Source of the DNA: Oncomelania hupensis
Lineage: Eukaryota; Mollusca; Gastropoda; Littorinimorpha; Pomatiopsidae
Direction of reading: 5' to 3'
Length of the DNA stretch: 64,000 bases
Assembly (NCBI GenBank): GCA_036898135.1
Contig: CM072516.1
Coordinates: 61,536,240-61,600,239, forward strand
The position numbers and the translations under genes were made by a program. Positions 17,821-28,984 of the stretch are shown here, piece after piece; within the stretch, counting starts at the first letter, position 1; every line of letters begins with the position of its first letter. Below the pieces are notes generated by a model, which did no database searches, was not told the DNA's origin, and saw only the letters and a list, made by a program, of their open reading frames with translations.

Positions 17821-18493
17821 ATGACAGAAGATATAGTTACAGATGGCAGCAGTTGGGAGATACTGCTCAACATCAATATAGTATTATATAGTACAAACCT
17901 TGGCACTTATAGAGAAAATAGTAGGAAGAAGCGTTTAAATTCAATGTTCCAAAGAAGTTGTAAGTTTGGTGCGATCAATCTTGCTCTTTGTAAACATTCA
18001 ACAGATCAACATGGTGTCAGCAAATTACTATCACAGTCGAAAAGAACGTTCAATGAACTCTTTACCAGTACAGCAGTAGTAGTAGCAAGTTGTCAGTTGG
18101 TTCCAACTGCTTTGGCTGTTTGTGTCTAAGAATCGTGCTAGAGACAATATATAAGAAATGTTTACGACATTTTTGTAAACAATTTATTTATTTATTTTAA
18201 GGCTATTCACATCTGATATTAGACAACATTAAACAAACAAACAAACAAAAAATTAAATGATAAAATGTTTTACTTTACACAATTTCTGTTAATGTTCTAT
18301 TTTTACTGTATCGAGAAATACTTTGAAACGTGTTCTTCCTCTTTCTTTCTCCCTCTGTTCCTCACACTCCTCCATACCATCTTCCGCTTCTCGTTCGGTC
18401 TGTCCCCAGTCAAGGTTTTTTGCTTGTTTGTTTGTCGTCCTGCAACGTCTGGTGTGTAAGTAAACAATCCTGAAACCGCCTCCAACATTAATA
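17821..18493. other. No gene seen
   Basis: One 104-codon frame (17815-18129) lacks a recognisable motif. The remainder is AT-rich. Confidence 0.5.
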
Positions 18494-18592
18494 ATACTGG
18501 ATGCTATGCTACATTCGCGTTTTTATCCCAATTCAACAATCAGGCTCAAAGCTCGGCGATCCGTACACTGTACCGACACGCTCACATGTTTC

Positions 18593-18676
<84 letters not shown>

Positions 18677-18770
18677 TCCTTCTCTCTCTCTCTCCTTCTC
18701 TCTCTCTCCTTCTCTCTCTCTCTCACATACATTTATCTATCACTCAAACAAATTACATACACGACATTGT
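18494..18770 (-). mobile_element. SINE family B fragment with an internal (CT)n expansion
   Basis: ATAATACTGGATGCTATG, GCTCAAAGCTCGGCGATC and ACACGCTCAC match the 3' half of the family B SINE at 45.8-46.2 kb. After a (CT)n tract (about 18597-18724), the match resumes with ACATAC...TATCACTCAAACA. The microsatellite grew inside the SINE body where the other copy has only CTCACACACTCC. Confidence 0.75.
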
Positions 18771-19490
18771 AGTGTAGGTCTGACGTGATACACTCGGCTG
18801 AGACCACCAATCATCCAGGAGCAGCAGCAGAACCCACAACTTGTTGCTTTCCCGTCCCTCTTAACATTCTCACTCCATAGCTGGCCCATCTCTGACCTTG
18901 TCGCGACAGCTACCTCCCATTTTTCTTGACCCTTTCTCCCTCTCCCACCTTCCCCTCCTCTAATTCACCCCCCCCCCTCATTTTTTTTCTCCAAATCTCC
19001 AGACACCCTTTCTCCCTTTCTGCTACCCATTCTGTAGGTCGCCCCTCCCCTACCCCCTCTCCGTCCCTCGACACATACACACGACACCCCCCTAACCTTC
19101 TACCATCCCCCCACCCCCACCTTCCTACTGCTTCTGCGTTTTTCTTAGACATAGCCTTTTCTTAGGAAACTATAGACCCTAGATATATTACTACCTCCAC
19201 CCTCATCCCCCTCCCCACAAATTTTAAAAGAAAAGTAAGCAGGCGGGTTTATTTTCTATTCCTGCTTCCTTCCGAAAAACAATTGTCGTCAAGACTGTAG
19301 TTCTTACTGTTTCAACTTCTACTACCAACATTGTTAGTTCAATTACATTACTGTCGTCGTTCTAGATTTCGACCCCCCATCTCCCTCTCTCCCTCACCCC
19401 CCCTCCCCCTTTCATTCCACTCCACCCAACTCAGCTCGCTCTGACCATTCATACATGTTTTGCTGTACCTATTTTTTTCTCCTCCACCAT
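18771..19490. other. No gene seen; pyrimidine-rich
   Basis: C/T-biased DNA with several C-runs. No coding signal beyond frames produced by composition. Confidence 0.5.
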
Positions 19491-19528
19491 TCTTCTTCTT
19501 CTTCTTCTTCTTCTTCTTCTTCTTCTTC

Positions 19529-19618
<90 letters not shown>

Positions 19619-19649
19619 TTCTTCTTCTTCTTCTTCTTCTTCTTCTTCT

Positions 19650-19696
<47 letters not shown>

Positions 19697-19779
19697 TTCT
19701 TCTTCTTCTTCTTCTTCTTCTTCTTCTTCTTCTTCTTCTTCTTCTTCTTCTTCTTCTTCTTCTTCTTCTTCTTCTTCTT
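19491..19779. repeat. (TTC)n-(ATC)n-(TTC)n compound microsatellite, about 290 bp
   Basis: TTC units to 19529, CAT units from 19530 to 19618, then CTT units to 19779 with a single CCT interruption near 19671. All poly-Ser, Phe, Ile, Glu, Asp and Lys frames here are artefacts. Confidence 0.98.
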
Positions 19780-19879
19780 CAATATCTCCCAAATTCCAGT
19801 CTCTGGAAAAATTCGAACTTCCTATTCAGTAGTTCCTCTGATATTGCTTTAGGCCTACTACTATGTTTATATTCTAGCC

Positions 19880-21306
19880 ATAAAATTATTGAAGTGATCA
19901 AAAGCCTGTATGACAAGGCAACCAGGCAGTCCTCCATAACACCGCCATCGGAGACTAGTTCAGAACAACAATCGGTGTGCGTCAAGGATGCCTACTCTCT
20001 CCAACACTCTTCAACATCTTCCTAGAGCGCATCAAGTCAGATGCCCTTGCAGATCACGAAGGCACAGTCAGCATAGGAGTTAGAGCAATCTCCAACCTCC
20101 GTTTTGCGGATGACATTGATGGATTGGCTGGAGAGGAACAAGAACTTGAACAGCTGGTACAGAGGCTTGACACCACCTCCAGAGCCTATGGAATGGAAAT
20201 AAGTGCAGAGAAGAACAAAATGATGACCAGCAATACCGATGGCATCAACACTGACATCAAAGTCCAAAGCCAATCCCTCAACACAATGCAAAGCTTCAAA
20301 TATTTAAGAGCCATTGTATCAGACAATGGGTCCCGACAGGAAGTCCTCTCCAGGATCGCACAAACAACTGCTACCCTGGCGAAGTTGAAGACCATTTGGA
20401 AAGACAGGACCAGCAGTCTACATTCCAAGGTAAAGCTGCTGCGCTCCTTTGTCATCTCCATCTTTTTATCCTATCCTATCCTATCCTGTCCCGTAACCCG
20501 GAGGTCGTAAGGGCACCACAGATGATCGTTTAACAAGCATTCTCCATCTTTCTTTGTCCTCAGCAGCCCTGATGGCTTCGCTCAGTGTCAAACCAGTCAA
20601 TTCTCGCATGTTGTTTTCCCACCTCTTTTTCGGTCTCCCTCTTATACTACCTCCTTGCACTGTGCCTTGCAGAATGGTCTTTGCAAGGCCTGATGATCTG
20701 GTGACGGGCCATACCATCGGAGTTTCCGTTTCTTCCCCACTGTGAGCAGGTCATCGTGTTGTCCAATGGCTTGTGTGATGGTCTGTCGGACTTCGTCGTT
20801 GGTGATGTGTTGGGTATAGGAAATGCCCAGAAGTATCTTCATATAGGCTTGCAAAACATGGACTCGCACAGCAGATCTACAACGAAGAATACAAAGAATG
20901 GAGATGAGGTGTTACAGAAGACTTCTTGGCATTTCCTATACCCAGCACATCACCAACGACGAAGTCCGACAGACCATCACATAAGCCATTGGACAACACG
21001 ATGACTTGCTCACAATGGTGAAGAAACGAAAACTCCGATGATATGGCCACGTCACCAGATCATCAGTTCTTGCAAAGACCATCCTGCAAGGCACAGTGCA
21101 AGGAGGTAGAATAAGAGGGAGACCGGAAAAGAGGTGGGAGGACAACATTCGAGAATGGACTGTCTTGGCACTGAGTGAAGCCATCAGGGTTGCTGAGGAC
21201 AGAGAAGGATGGAGTACGCTGGTTAAACGATAATCTGTGGTGCCCCAACGACTTTTGAGTAACGGGATAGGATAGGATAGGATAGGATAGGATAGGATAG
21301 GATAGG
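19880..21306 (+). mobile_element. LINE (GGATA-tailed family), RT fragment, split by a nested copy
   Basis: The left part (19880-20466) encodes RT: VRQGCLLSPTLFNIFLERI, the active site FADDI and SFKYL. It breaks at FVISIFL and resumes at about 20833 (YACKTWTR...TADLQRR), continuing to SVVPQRLLSNG-like codons and a (GGATA)n tail at 21266-21306. Between the two parts lies a minus-strand copy of the same family. A TAG replaces Trp just before the RT block (near 19956) and other frame damage is visible, so it is dead. The product belongs to the endonuclease-reverse transcriptase proteins common in invertebrate and fish genomes. Confidence 0.85.
20467..20832 (-). mobile_element. Nested 5'-truncated copy of the GGATA-tailed LINE
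   Basis: Its (TATCC)n tail (20467-20486) and C-terminal frame (minus strand, LRWYG, RSSGLAKTILQGTVQGG, RPKKRW) interrupt the plus-strand copy exactly between codons for SIFL and YACK. ATCTTTTTAT before it and ATCTTCATAT after it are a plausible imperfect target duplication. The copy and the downstream host part form an inverted pair of roughly 370-bp arms, head to head. Confidence 0.85.
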
Positions 21307-21307
21307 A

Positions 21308-21684
21308 AGGTGTTTTTGTTCGATAAATTGGAGTACAGCCTCAGCGTCCCCTGCATGGGATGCCTTTATTGTGGAGTGACCGGCTGGTGGAGTGCCTTCA
21401 GTGTAACATTAAGATAGTTTCAACATATCTTTTTTACGGATCAGGCTAAGGGGCTCGATAGTTTCAACATATCTTTTTTACGGATCAGGGGTGAGCCCTC
21501 TTTCAACCAAGTTGTGGTCCTGATTCGGCTCTCTTCATAGGTAGGGTTTGGGCGCGCCACTGGCTGCGACTACGCCTTCCCCGGCCGGGGGAGGCGGCCC
21601 AGAATTTCCCGATAAAAAGGGATAATGAACTGCAGCAAAAAAAAAAAAGAAGCAGTCCGCTGGGCCTTATAAACAAGTACTGTC

Positions 21685-21690
<6 letters not shown>
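21308..21690 (+). mobile_element. Diverged copy of the ~570-bp retroposon family
   Basis: TTCGATAAATTGGAGTACAG and CCTCAGCGTCCCCTGCATGG match the middle of the family at 30200, 41040 and 53335, but the first 60% is missing. An internal repeat, GATAGTTTCAACATATC (about 21412 and 21459), and a GC-rich insert distinguish it. Its end, CAGTCCGCTGGGCC, matches the family 3' end. Confidence 0.65.

Positions 21691-21770
<80 letters not shown>
21689..21770. repeat. (CT)n microsatellite
   Basis: Pure CT dinucleotides, about 80 bp, directly after the diverged retroposon. Confidence 0.97.
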
Positions 21771-21773
<3 letters not shown>

Positions 21774-22071
21774 CCACTTTCCCGCCCCTCTTGTCCTTTC
21801 AAAAAAGGTCAAGTCTCCCTCCACTTTCCTTACCCTTATAATCATTGCAAACGTCATATGTTCCTTTTTATCTCTTTCTTTCTTTTTGTTTCGCATGTGA
21901 AATCTTCGAAGTCTTTCCAGAGGCCTGGGAGTGACAGAAGGTTGTAACGATATGCTTATGATTATTATCTTCGAGCCTCAGCAATTCTAGACTTCGTCTC
22001 TTCTTCTTCTTCTTCTTCTTCTTCTTCTTCTTCTTCTTCCTCTTCTGTCTGTCTGACTGCCTGTCTGTCTG

Positions 22072-22432
22072 TGAAACGTTCCTAAGTCTGTTCACATGTC
22101 GTTTAGTAAACTGAGAGAACGAAAGGTTCCTAGTCTGTTAAAGCGTGAGAAAATAAGCATCGAAGGTTCTTCTGTACAATGTACAAGCCCGTGGAGTTCA
22201 GAAAAAAAAGGTTCACAGTCTGTTGCGCGAGTGGACTGAGTATGAGAAAGGTTTGCGGTCTATCTATGAACAGTTCCAAAGTCTATTCACATGTCATACA
22301 GTAAATTGAGAAAAAGAAAGGTTCTTAGTCAGTTAAAAAGCGAAGCGGGGGAAAAAAAGAATCTATTGTTCTTCTGTACAGTGTACAGGCTCGTGGAGTT
22401 AAGAACAAACAATGTTCACAGCCTGTGTGAGA
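22072..22432. repeat. Diverged ~195-bp tandem duplication
   Basis: Both halves contain, in order, TCACATGTC, GAAAGGTTC, TTCTTCTGTACA, TGTACA, CGTGGAGTT and GTTCACAG. The halves start near 22072 and 22267. Confidence 0.7.
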
Positions 22433-22654
22433 AAGGTTCCCCCTTCCAGTCTCAGCATCAGGCCTGGGAAGGAGCTGAGCGAGAGCCTGGTAGAAGTCCG
22501 TGTGCCCTAGTGGGAAAAAAGTCTGTCACCCGTTCTGTGACGGTCCCCACTCTCTCATTCAAGCCCCTTGTCACTGTGGGCTGCTTGCTGCTGCTAGGTC
22601 TTCACTCGGCCTGCACACATCCCGTTACAGAGAAGGAGTAAAACGAAGAAGAAG

Positions 22655-22847
22655 AAAAAGCAGCGGAAAGAGACCACGGTGGCACAGAGGTATGGCGGCG
22701 AGTTAAAAAAATTCTGTATTTTGTAGTAACAACTCATTGAGTAGAGAGATCTCGTCTAAATTGTGGTAGGAGTATTGAGGTAGGGCTGTGATCTTGTGTA
22801 ATTTGGTGTAATAATCGATCAACATAGTATTTTGTTATTGCTATTGC

Positions 22848-22940
<93 letters not shown>

Positions 22941-22956
22941 TAGTAGAGTAGTAGTA

Positions 22957-23027
<71 letters not shown>

Positions 23028-23160
23028 AAGAAAAAGCAGCGAGAGGGACCACGGTGGCACAGAGGTATGGCAGAGTAAAACTAGCATTCTGTACTCTGCA
23101 GCAGTTACACTTTGAATGGAGCGATCTCATCTAACTTTGTGGTGTTGTTATTATTAGAGG
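22655..23160. repeat. Direct repeat pair enclosing ATT/AGT microsatellites
   Basis: ACCACGGTGGCACAGAGGTA is present near 22672 and again near 23047, each followed by an alignable ~100-bp segment (ATTCTGTA, GAGATCTCGTCTAA or a variant). TGGCACAGAGG resembles a tRNA A box, but no B box is seen. Between the copies are (ATT)n at 22847-22887 and (AGT)n at 22888-23026. Confidence 0.7.
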
Positions 23161-23539
23161 AGTACAGAAAAAGCAGCGACAAAGGTAGAGGGAAGGGATG
23201 GGGAGGGGGGAACTACAGTTGCACAAGTGGTGTAGTAGCGGAAAGCCCGGTAAGACTCTAACAAAATGTTGTGGGTCTATACTCCTTAAAAGTTCGGAGT
23301 TTGGCTGGCCAAAAAGCGACCTTGTGTAAAGGAGTTTTAAGTAAGCAATCTGCTATTAGATCTAAAAAAAGAAATTAATTGAACTTTTCTTCGTCAATTA
23401 CTTAAAACACAATCATAGTCATTGTGTGTGCGCGCGCTTGGGTGTGTGTCTATGTATGGTGTATGTTATGATTTGGTCTGTCATGTTTGGCTTTCGCTTC
23501 GTTTAAATATTTATGTATTTATTTATTTTTCTTCTATAA

Positions 23540-23586
23540 GGAACTATGAGGACCTTCCAGTGAGGAAGGGCGCTGTACAAATGTTA

Positions 23587-23660
<74 letters not shown>

Positions 23661-23674
23661 ATAAAAAATTTAAA

Positions 23675-23715
<41 letters not shown>

Positions 23716-23722
23716 TTACTAT

Positions 23723-23766
<44 letters not shown>

Positions 23767-23770
23767 TACT
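23540..23770. repeat. (ATT)n and (ACT)n arrays beside a GCGCTGTACAAATG motif
   Basis: GGGCGCTGTACAAATG runs straight into (ATT)n (23587-23659) and then (ACT)n (about 23677-23770). A GCGC motif next to (ATT)n is typical of the 3' end of an old retroposon. Confidence 0.8.
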
Positions 23771-23973
23771 GCTACTACTAAAGAATGAAGGTGTATCCTG
23801 CGATTTAATGTGTAAAAATTAAAAAAAAAATCACAGAACAGGCACAAGTACAATGACACATAGAATGAATATGAGCTAAAGACTGTGGCTCTGTTACTCC
23901 TAGGCAGTAAGGCTTGAAAGAAGGTTTGCCCCGAAAGAAAAAAAGAAATAATAAGGGACTAGAGAGTGATAAT

Positions 23974-24315
23974 CACCAACGACGAAGTCCGACAGACCAT
24001 CACACACGCCATTGGACAACACGATGACCTGCTCACAGTGGTGAAGAAACGGAAACTCCGATGGTATGGCCACGTCACCAGATCATCAGGCCTTGCAAAG
24101 ACCATCCTGCAAGGCACAGTGCAAGGAGGTAGAAGAAGGGGGAGACCGAAAAAGAGGTGGGAGGACAACATTCGAGAATGGACTGGTTTGACACTGAGCG
24201 AAGCCATGAGGGCTGCTGAGGACAGAGAAAGATGGAGTATGCTGGTTAAACGATCATCTGTGGTGCCCCTACGACCTTCGGGTTATGGGATAGGATAGGA
24301 TAGGATAGGATAGGA
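23974..24315 (+). mobile_element. 5'-truncated GGATA-tailed LINE with 14-bp target duplication
   Basis: The frame reads NDEVRQTITHAIGQHDDLL through RSSGLAKTILQGTVQGG to RPSGYGIG, then (GGATA)n. TAGAGAGTGATAAT flanks it exactly on both sides (23960-23973 and 24316-24329). The undamaged frame and exact duplication mark this as a young insertion and fix the 3' end of the family. Confidence 0.92.
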
Positions 24316-24329
24316 TAGAGAGTGATAAT

Positions 24330-25200
24330 TTTAAAAAACCCAAGATTTCTGATTTTTGTTTTTGCTTTTTAATGTAATTTTCTACTGAGATATGAAGACA
24401 GTTATTCCAGCGCAGAGTGCAATTTTTGAGTGAATTTGATCTTCATAATAGTTCTATAAGCAGTGAAATTACCTAGCAATAGCAGCAATCAGCAGAATTT
24501 CAATGCCAAATGTACGGAATTCAAGAAAGTGTCAACGGTGTGTTAGTTCCTATGTGTATCTATTACATACAGCACAATTACAGTCATAACGATTTGGTTA
24601 TAATCTGTGTTTAGCAATCTTCATCCCCCCCCCCTCCCCCTTCCCAAATGGTAGTTGATGACGAAACTCATTATTATATTTTTGATGTTGTTATTGTAGT
24701 CTATGCTGTTCCGAATGAAGGGTGTAGGCGTAGGCTACCCAGCACAGACGTACACGGACGCACTCCATCGTTATAAGACCCTGAGGATCATGACTTAGAC
24801 GGGGCAGAGCCAGCTACAAAAAGACAACTTGCAAGCACTACGTGTTATCCCTCCCTCCTCCTATCCCATAGCTCCATCTACTCCTCCTCCCTGATAGCGC
24901 CCAGAAAGCAACCCGTGTTCTGCAGGCGTGGGTCACCCTCATTATACACAATCGAAATTTCAAATAAAATAATTTTTAAACAAATTAATAAAATAATTCA
25001 GTACATGAAATGAAATTAAATGAAATGAAATAAATTAAAATAAATAAATACAAATCTGCTATTGAAGCGTGGAACATCGGTCAGCGCAGAAAATCAGTTG
25101 TGGATGTCGTATAATATATACTTCTTTGAGCTCCACGGTGACAGCGGTGACAGACACTCAACATACTTTGATGACTTGCCTTTTTTGATATACTGATACT
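24330..25200. other. No gene seen
   Basis: AT-rich; a C-run near 24625 and (AAAT)-like stretches near 25000. No coding signal. Confidence 0.5.
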
Positions 25201-25204
25201 CAGC

Positions 25205-25262
<58 letters not shown>

Positions 25263-25511
25263 CGTTGCTGTTGCTATCGCTGCTACTACTTCTGCTGCTG
25301 CTTGCCACTACTATTACTAGAGAGAGAGGTAGGTGCTGCTGCTGCTGCTATTGCTGCTGCTACTTTTACCACTACTACTACTATTACTATTACTACAGTA
25401 CTACTTTCTTGAAATGATGATACTCGATGCACACAGGGAGAGAGACAGAGAAAGAGAAAGAGAGAGAAGTGGTTGCTGCTGCCATTGCTCTACCACTACT
25501 GCTGCTGCTGT

Positions 25512-25574
<63 letters not shown>

Positions 25575-25575
25575 T
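25205..25575. repeat. (GA)n, (CTG/ACT)n microsatellite cluster
   Basis: Pure GA at 25205-25260, mixed CTG/ACT at 25333-25400 and ACT at 25513-25570. Confidence 0.92.
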
Positions 25576-26329
25576 GTTTGTGACGTTGTGACGCGCGCGG
25601 GTGTGTGTGTGAGGAGAGAGGTCTTTTAGTACAAATAATTCAAAATCAATTATTTCTTTTACTATTTTTTTTTTAAAAGACAGTCAAACTCAACTAAACT
25701 AAGTGAAACTCAACTAACTTCCTGGTGGGGAGGGGAGGGAAAGGGAGGGAGGGGAAGGAAGAATAGTAGTTTTTTTCAGTATAAACTCCTATGTCTCACA
25801 CCCACACACACAAATGCAATTAAACTATAATTTTCCACAAACTCTTCCTGGGATTGCATTGCCAACTAAACCTTCCTTTCTCTTACCCTGTAAGGAGAGA
25901 TGTGAGGGACAAGATAGATACTCAGTGCTTATAGGGTCCAGCAAACTGCCAAGAGCCGAATCAGGACCACATGTGAGGGACAGTGAAGGGAGAGAGGGAG
26001 AAGGATGAGGGGGGAGCAGCACAAGCTCTTTTAGTACCACCACCTTATTTGACGAAATTGACAATAACATTCTAATTATTGTCCACATAACAATCCTTTT
26101 TATTCTTCTACTGAACGTCGCTTCACTAAGAAATCTCTCTCGCTTTCGGTCTTCATCTGTCTTAGAAATAGAGAGAAGATGATTAGGGTAGAAAAAGAAA
26201 ATAAAAAGGTTTCCACTAAACTCTACAGATGCAAACCTTTTCTTTTTTTTTGTTTCTCCACAGCTTATAATAACACACGAAAAAGAACATCAGTCGTTCA
26301 GTGCCAACAACGTTGCTAGCTACGAACTC
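25576..26329. other. No gene seen
   Basis: Short frames only. G-rich and A-rich patches, no splice-flanked coding segment recognised. Confidence 0.5.
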
Positions 26330-26560
26330 TTCCCGCCTCTCTCTTTCTCTGTCCTGGAGAGGCTGGTGACGGTACATAGCGGAGCGGCTCTGTCCACGTA
26401 CGGCGGCCGGACGGACTGGGAACGGCCAATAGGAAAGGCCGGAGCAGGCTGGATGCTGCGTGTTTGGCCTGCCGCTGTCGGTGCCAGTGCCGCACAGGTA
26501 GACCGGACCAGCGCTTGTACACAAGGCAGGAGGACCGTTACCGCAGCAGACAGGACTTTC
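26330..26560 (+). promoter_or_regulatory. CpG-rich block with CCAAT box, candidate promoter of the NOL4-like gene
   Basis: This is one of the few GC- and CpG-rich stretches in an AT-rich neighbourhood (CGTACGGCGGCCGGACGG). GGCCAATAGG lies at about 26423. It is 2.4 kb upstream of the NOL4-like start on the same strand. Composition and one motif are the only evidence. The overlapping 84- and 102-codon frames have no recognised domain. Confidence 0.35.
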
Positions 26561-26639
26561 TTTTGGCTCTGTCAGGACTTCTGTTCTTGTTTTGCGCCAA
26601 AGGATATTAAGAAGACTTGACTGGGGTTACATGTGGAAT

Positions 26640-27280
26640 TTTCTACTGTTAACGAATACAGACAGGACCTTGCTGTAATAGACAGTGCGTCTTGTTATAG
26701 ACGACGAACAGATAGGTAATAGGACTTCTTGTTCTGCTACTAATAGATAGGTAATAGGACATTTTGTGTTCTGCTACTAACAGACAGGAAATGGGACATC
26801 TCGTTCTGCTGCTAACAGAAAGGTAGGCCTATAATAGCTCTTATTGTTCTGCTACTACATGTACTTACAGATAGGGAATACCGTGTAAGATACCATTTTG
26901 GATGTTTCCTTTTTTAACCTGAGATAAATTCATTTGCTTTGAATACTTTTTATTCTTGTGGCTTTCTTGTGGTTTTGATTAAAGTAAATAGTTCTTTAAA
27001 AATTATCTTTACGGTAACTTCTAAATGGATGAATCGAGTAGGTAAAATTTAAAGTAAATAAATAAATAAATAAATACATTACTTGCTCTTCTAGTAAATA
27101 GCTTCTTGTTCTTCTAGTAAAGGACGTCTTGTTCTTCTTGGAAAATAACTTTTGTCCTTCTTATTAAAAGACTTCTTGTTCTACTAAGAAAAGGACATCT
27201 TGAAAAAATGACTTCATGTTCTTCTATAAAAGGACATCTTGTTCTTCTTGAAAAATTATTTCTTGATGTCTATGAAAGGA
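26640..27280. repeat. Two adjacent degenerate minisatellites
   Basis: From 26650 to 26880, CTTGTTCTGCTACTAA and AGATAGGTAATAGGAC-like words recur about every 50 bp. From 27080 to 27270, GACATCTTGTTCTTCT-like words recur about every 28-35 bp. The shared core TCTTGTTCT suggests both arose from the same short unit. Confidence 0.7.
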
Positions 27281-27594
27281 CTGCTAATTGGGGTTTTTTT
27301 TAGCAAAAGATAAACTTCTGAGTTTAGGTGTGGGGTAGGTTGAGTTGCTAATAACAGCTACTTAACCCCAGTTAAGTTTAGGACTGAAAGAAAAGACGTG
27401 ACTTCTTAAATTAAATATGTGACAGACAGAACTCGTCCTGGAGGCGTATAGGATGTGTTTAAGGTTTAGGGGGAAATAACTCCTTTTCTGTGGGAAATAA
27501 CTCCTTTTCTGTCTGGTCAGGTCTATAATATATAGTAATTATAATTAGGTACTAAAGCAGTTTAGTTGGTTTTATATTTAGTTGGACGACAGAC

Positions 27595-27595
<1 letters not shown>

Positions 27596-27676
<81 letters not shown>
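27596..27676. repeat. (CAT)n microsatellite
   Basis: About 81 bp of pure CAT units immediately before the duplicated NOL4-like start segment. Confidence 0.97.
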
Positions 27677-27678
<2 letters not shown>

Positions 27679-27680
27679 CT

Positions 27681-27743
27681 TCTTCGATGACGACCTTAGC
27701 CAAGATTATGTCATCATCATCATCGTCATCGTCATCATCTTAA
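27681..27743 (+). other. Duplicate of the NOL4-like start-codon segment (decoy or alternative first exon)
   Basis: Bases 27681-27712 match 28991-29022 at 29 of 32 positions. Read from ATG at 27687 it gives MTTLAKIMS, versus MMALAKIMS in the gene. It then runs into a Ser-coding ATC/GTC repeat and stops at 27741. The match covers only the initiation segment. It could be a relic of a partial duplication or a short upstream ORF; a transcript would decide. Confidence 0.6.
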
Positions 27744-28716
27744 TGAAGCAGATGTGGGTGAATGCGAGAGTGAATGAGGGAGTGAGTGGGTTAAAAGCAT
27801 ACTGGAATGGTGAGTAGGTGACCAGTAAGACTTAATATTATTATCGTGATGTTGATGTCGCAATGGATTAATAGTTTGTAATGATTCTTCCCATGATTTT
27901 CATTGCAGAGGATGGATCAGGATTCTGGATTCCTAAATCCCTGTTGGATTACCTTGCTACCTGGACATCTTTAAAAAATATATCAGCATTTTCAGCAGCA
28001 GCAACTAGAACTACGGCGATAACACCAACTGGAGCTATAACCCAACATAAGCGATAACAAGAACAGTAATTACAACTACTAAACACCATCATCATATCAG
28101 GCAGAAATAACAGAACAGCGAAGGGTTCATCATACTTGTAATTGTGGACGCTTTCTTCATCCTTCTCTGTGAAGCCACAAGTGGTTTATTTATATTACTT
28201 GCACAGGAGAAATCTATTTTTTAATTTTCTGTGTGGGCTCTCTCACAATATAAACATTGTGCGATTGAGCGGAATTTGCCATAACTGGATGCTTCATGCT
28301 TTAAAGTTCACTTGATTTTACGTTTTAACATTTTAATAGAAAATATTAATACTTTAGAGTCGGCGTTTCTTTAAAAAAAACAAAAAAAAAAAAAACATTT
28401 CGACGTCAGAACTACAAGGGCCAAAAATAGTGTGAAGTAAGCAAAGTGTTGGTTTTAAAAAGGCAAAAAAATAAATTTGTGTGCAAAATAGTGATTATGT
28501 GCTCTTTTTATACTGCAAAATAAGGTGAGGGGTTTTTCCTCTCCTCCAGAATCAACAGGTGGATACTATGAGAATCTTCTCGCTTCGAGACAGTTTTGGA
28601 GATTTTTGTTTTGTGTGAAAAGGATGATCTATAGGAGTGCTATTGATTGATGTAATAGTAGCCTAGCCAATCTACTATAAACTTGCTCAAATATCAGGAA
28701 TATACAACAGTACAAG
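27744..28716. other. No gene seen; upstream of the NOL4-like exon
   Basis: AT-rich DNA with A-runs near 28370-28395. It may be 5' UTR or intron of the NOL4-like gene. Confidence 0.5.
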
Positions 28717-28889
28717 AAGAAGAAGAAGAAGAAGAAGAAGAAGAAGAAGAAGAAGAAGAAGAAGAAGAAGAAGAAGAAGAAGAAGAAGAAGAAGAAGAAG
28801 AAGGAGAAGAAGAAGAAGAACAAGAAGAAGAAGAAGAAGAAGAAGAAGAAGAAGAAGAAGAAGAAGAAGAAGAAGAAGAAGAAGAAGAA
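28717..28889. repeat. (GAA)n microsatellite ~100 bp upstream of the NOL4-like start
   Basis: About 173 bp of AGA units with two interruptions (GGAGAA near 28803, ACAAGA near 28820). It is in the same orientation as the gene. The apparent poly-Glu frame ends at 29000 and is not in frame with the gene. Confidence 0.97.
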
Positions 28890-28984
28890 ATTACAAGTGC
28901 CGAAAAAGAGCAATACAGAACTGTGAAATCGATTTTTTTTGGGGGGGGGGAGAGAGATCGATCTATCTGTGTGGTGTGTAGTTC

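Noticed and set aside
19455..19852. Poly-Ser, poly-Glu/Asp and poly-Lys frames over 100 codons
   Set aside because: Pure TTC/ATC microsatellite.
20554..21356. Short frames opposite the nested LINEs (e.g. MASLSVKPV, LSYPILSYP)
   Set aside because: Antisense of the LINE C-terminus and its pentanucleotide tail.
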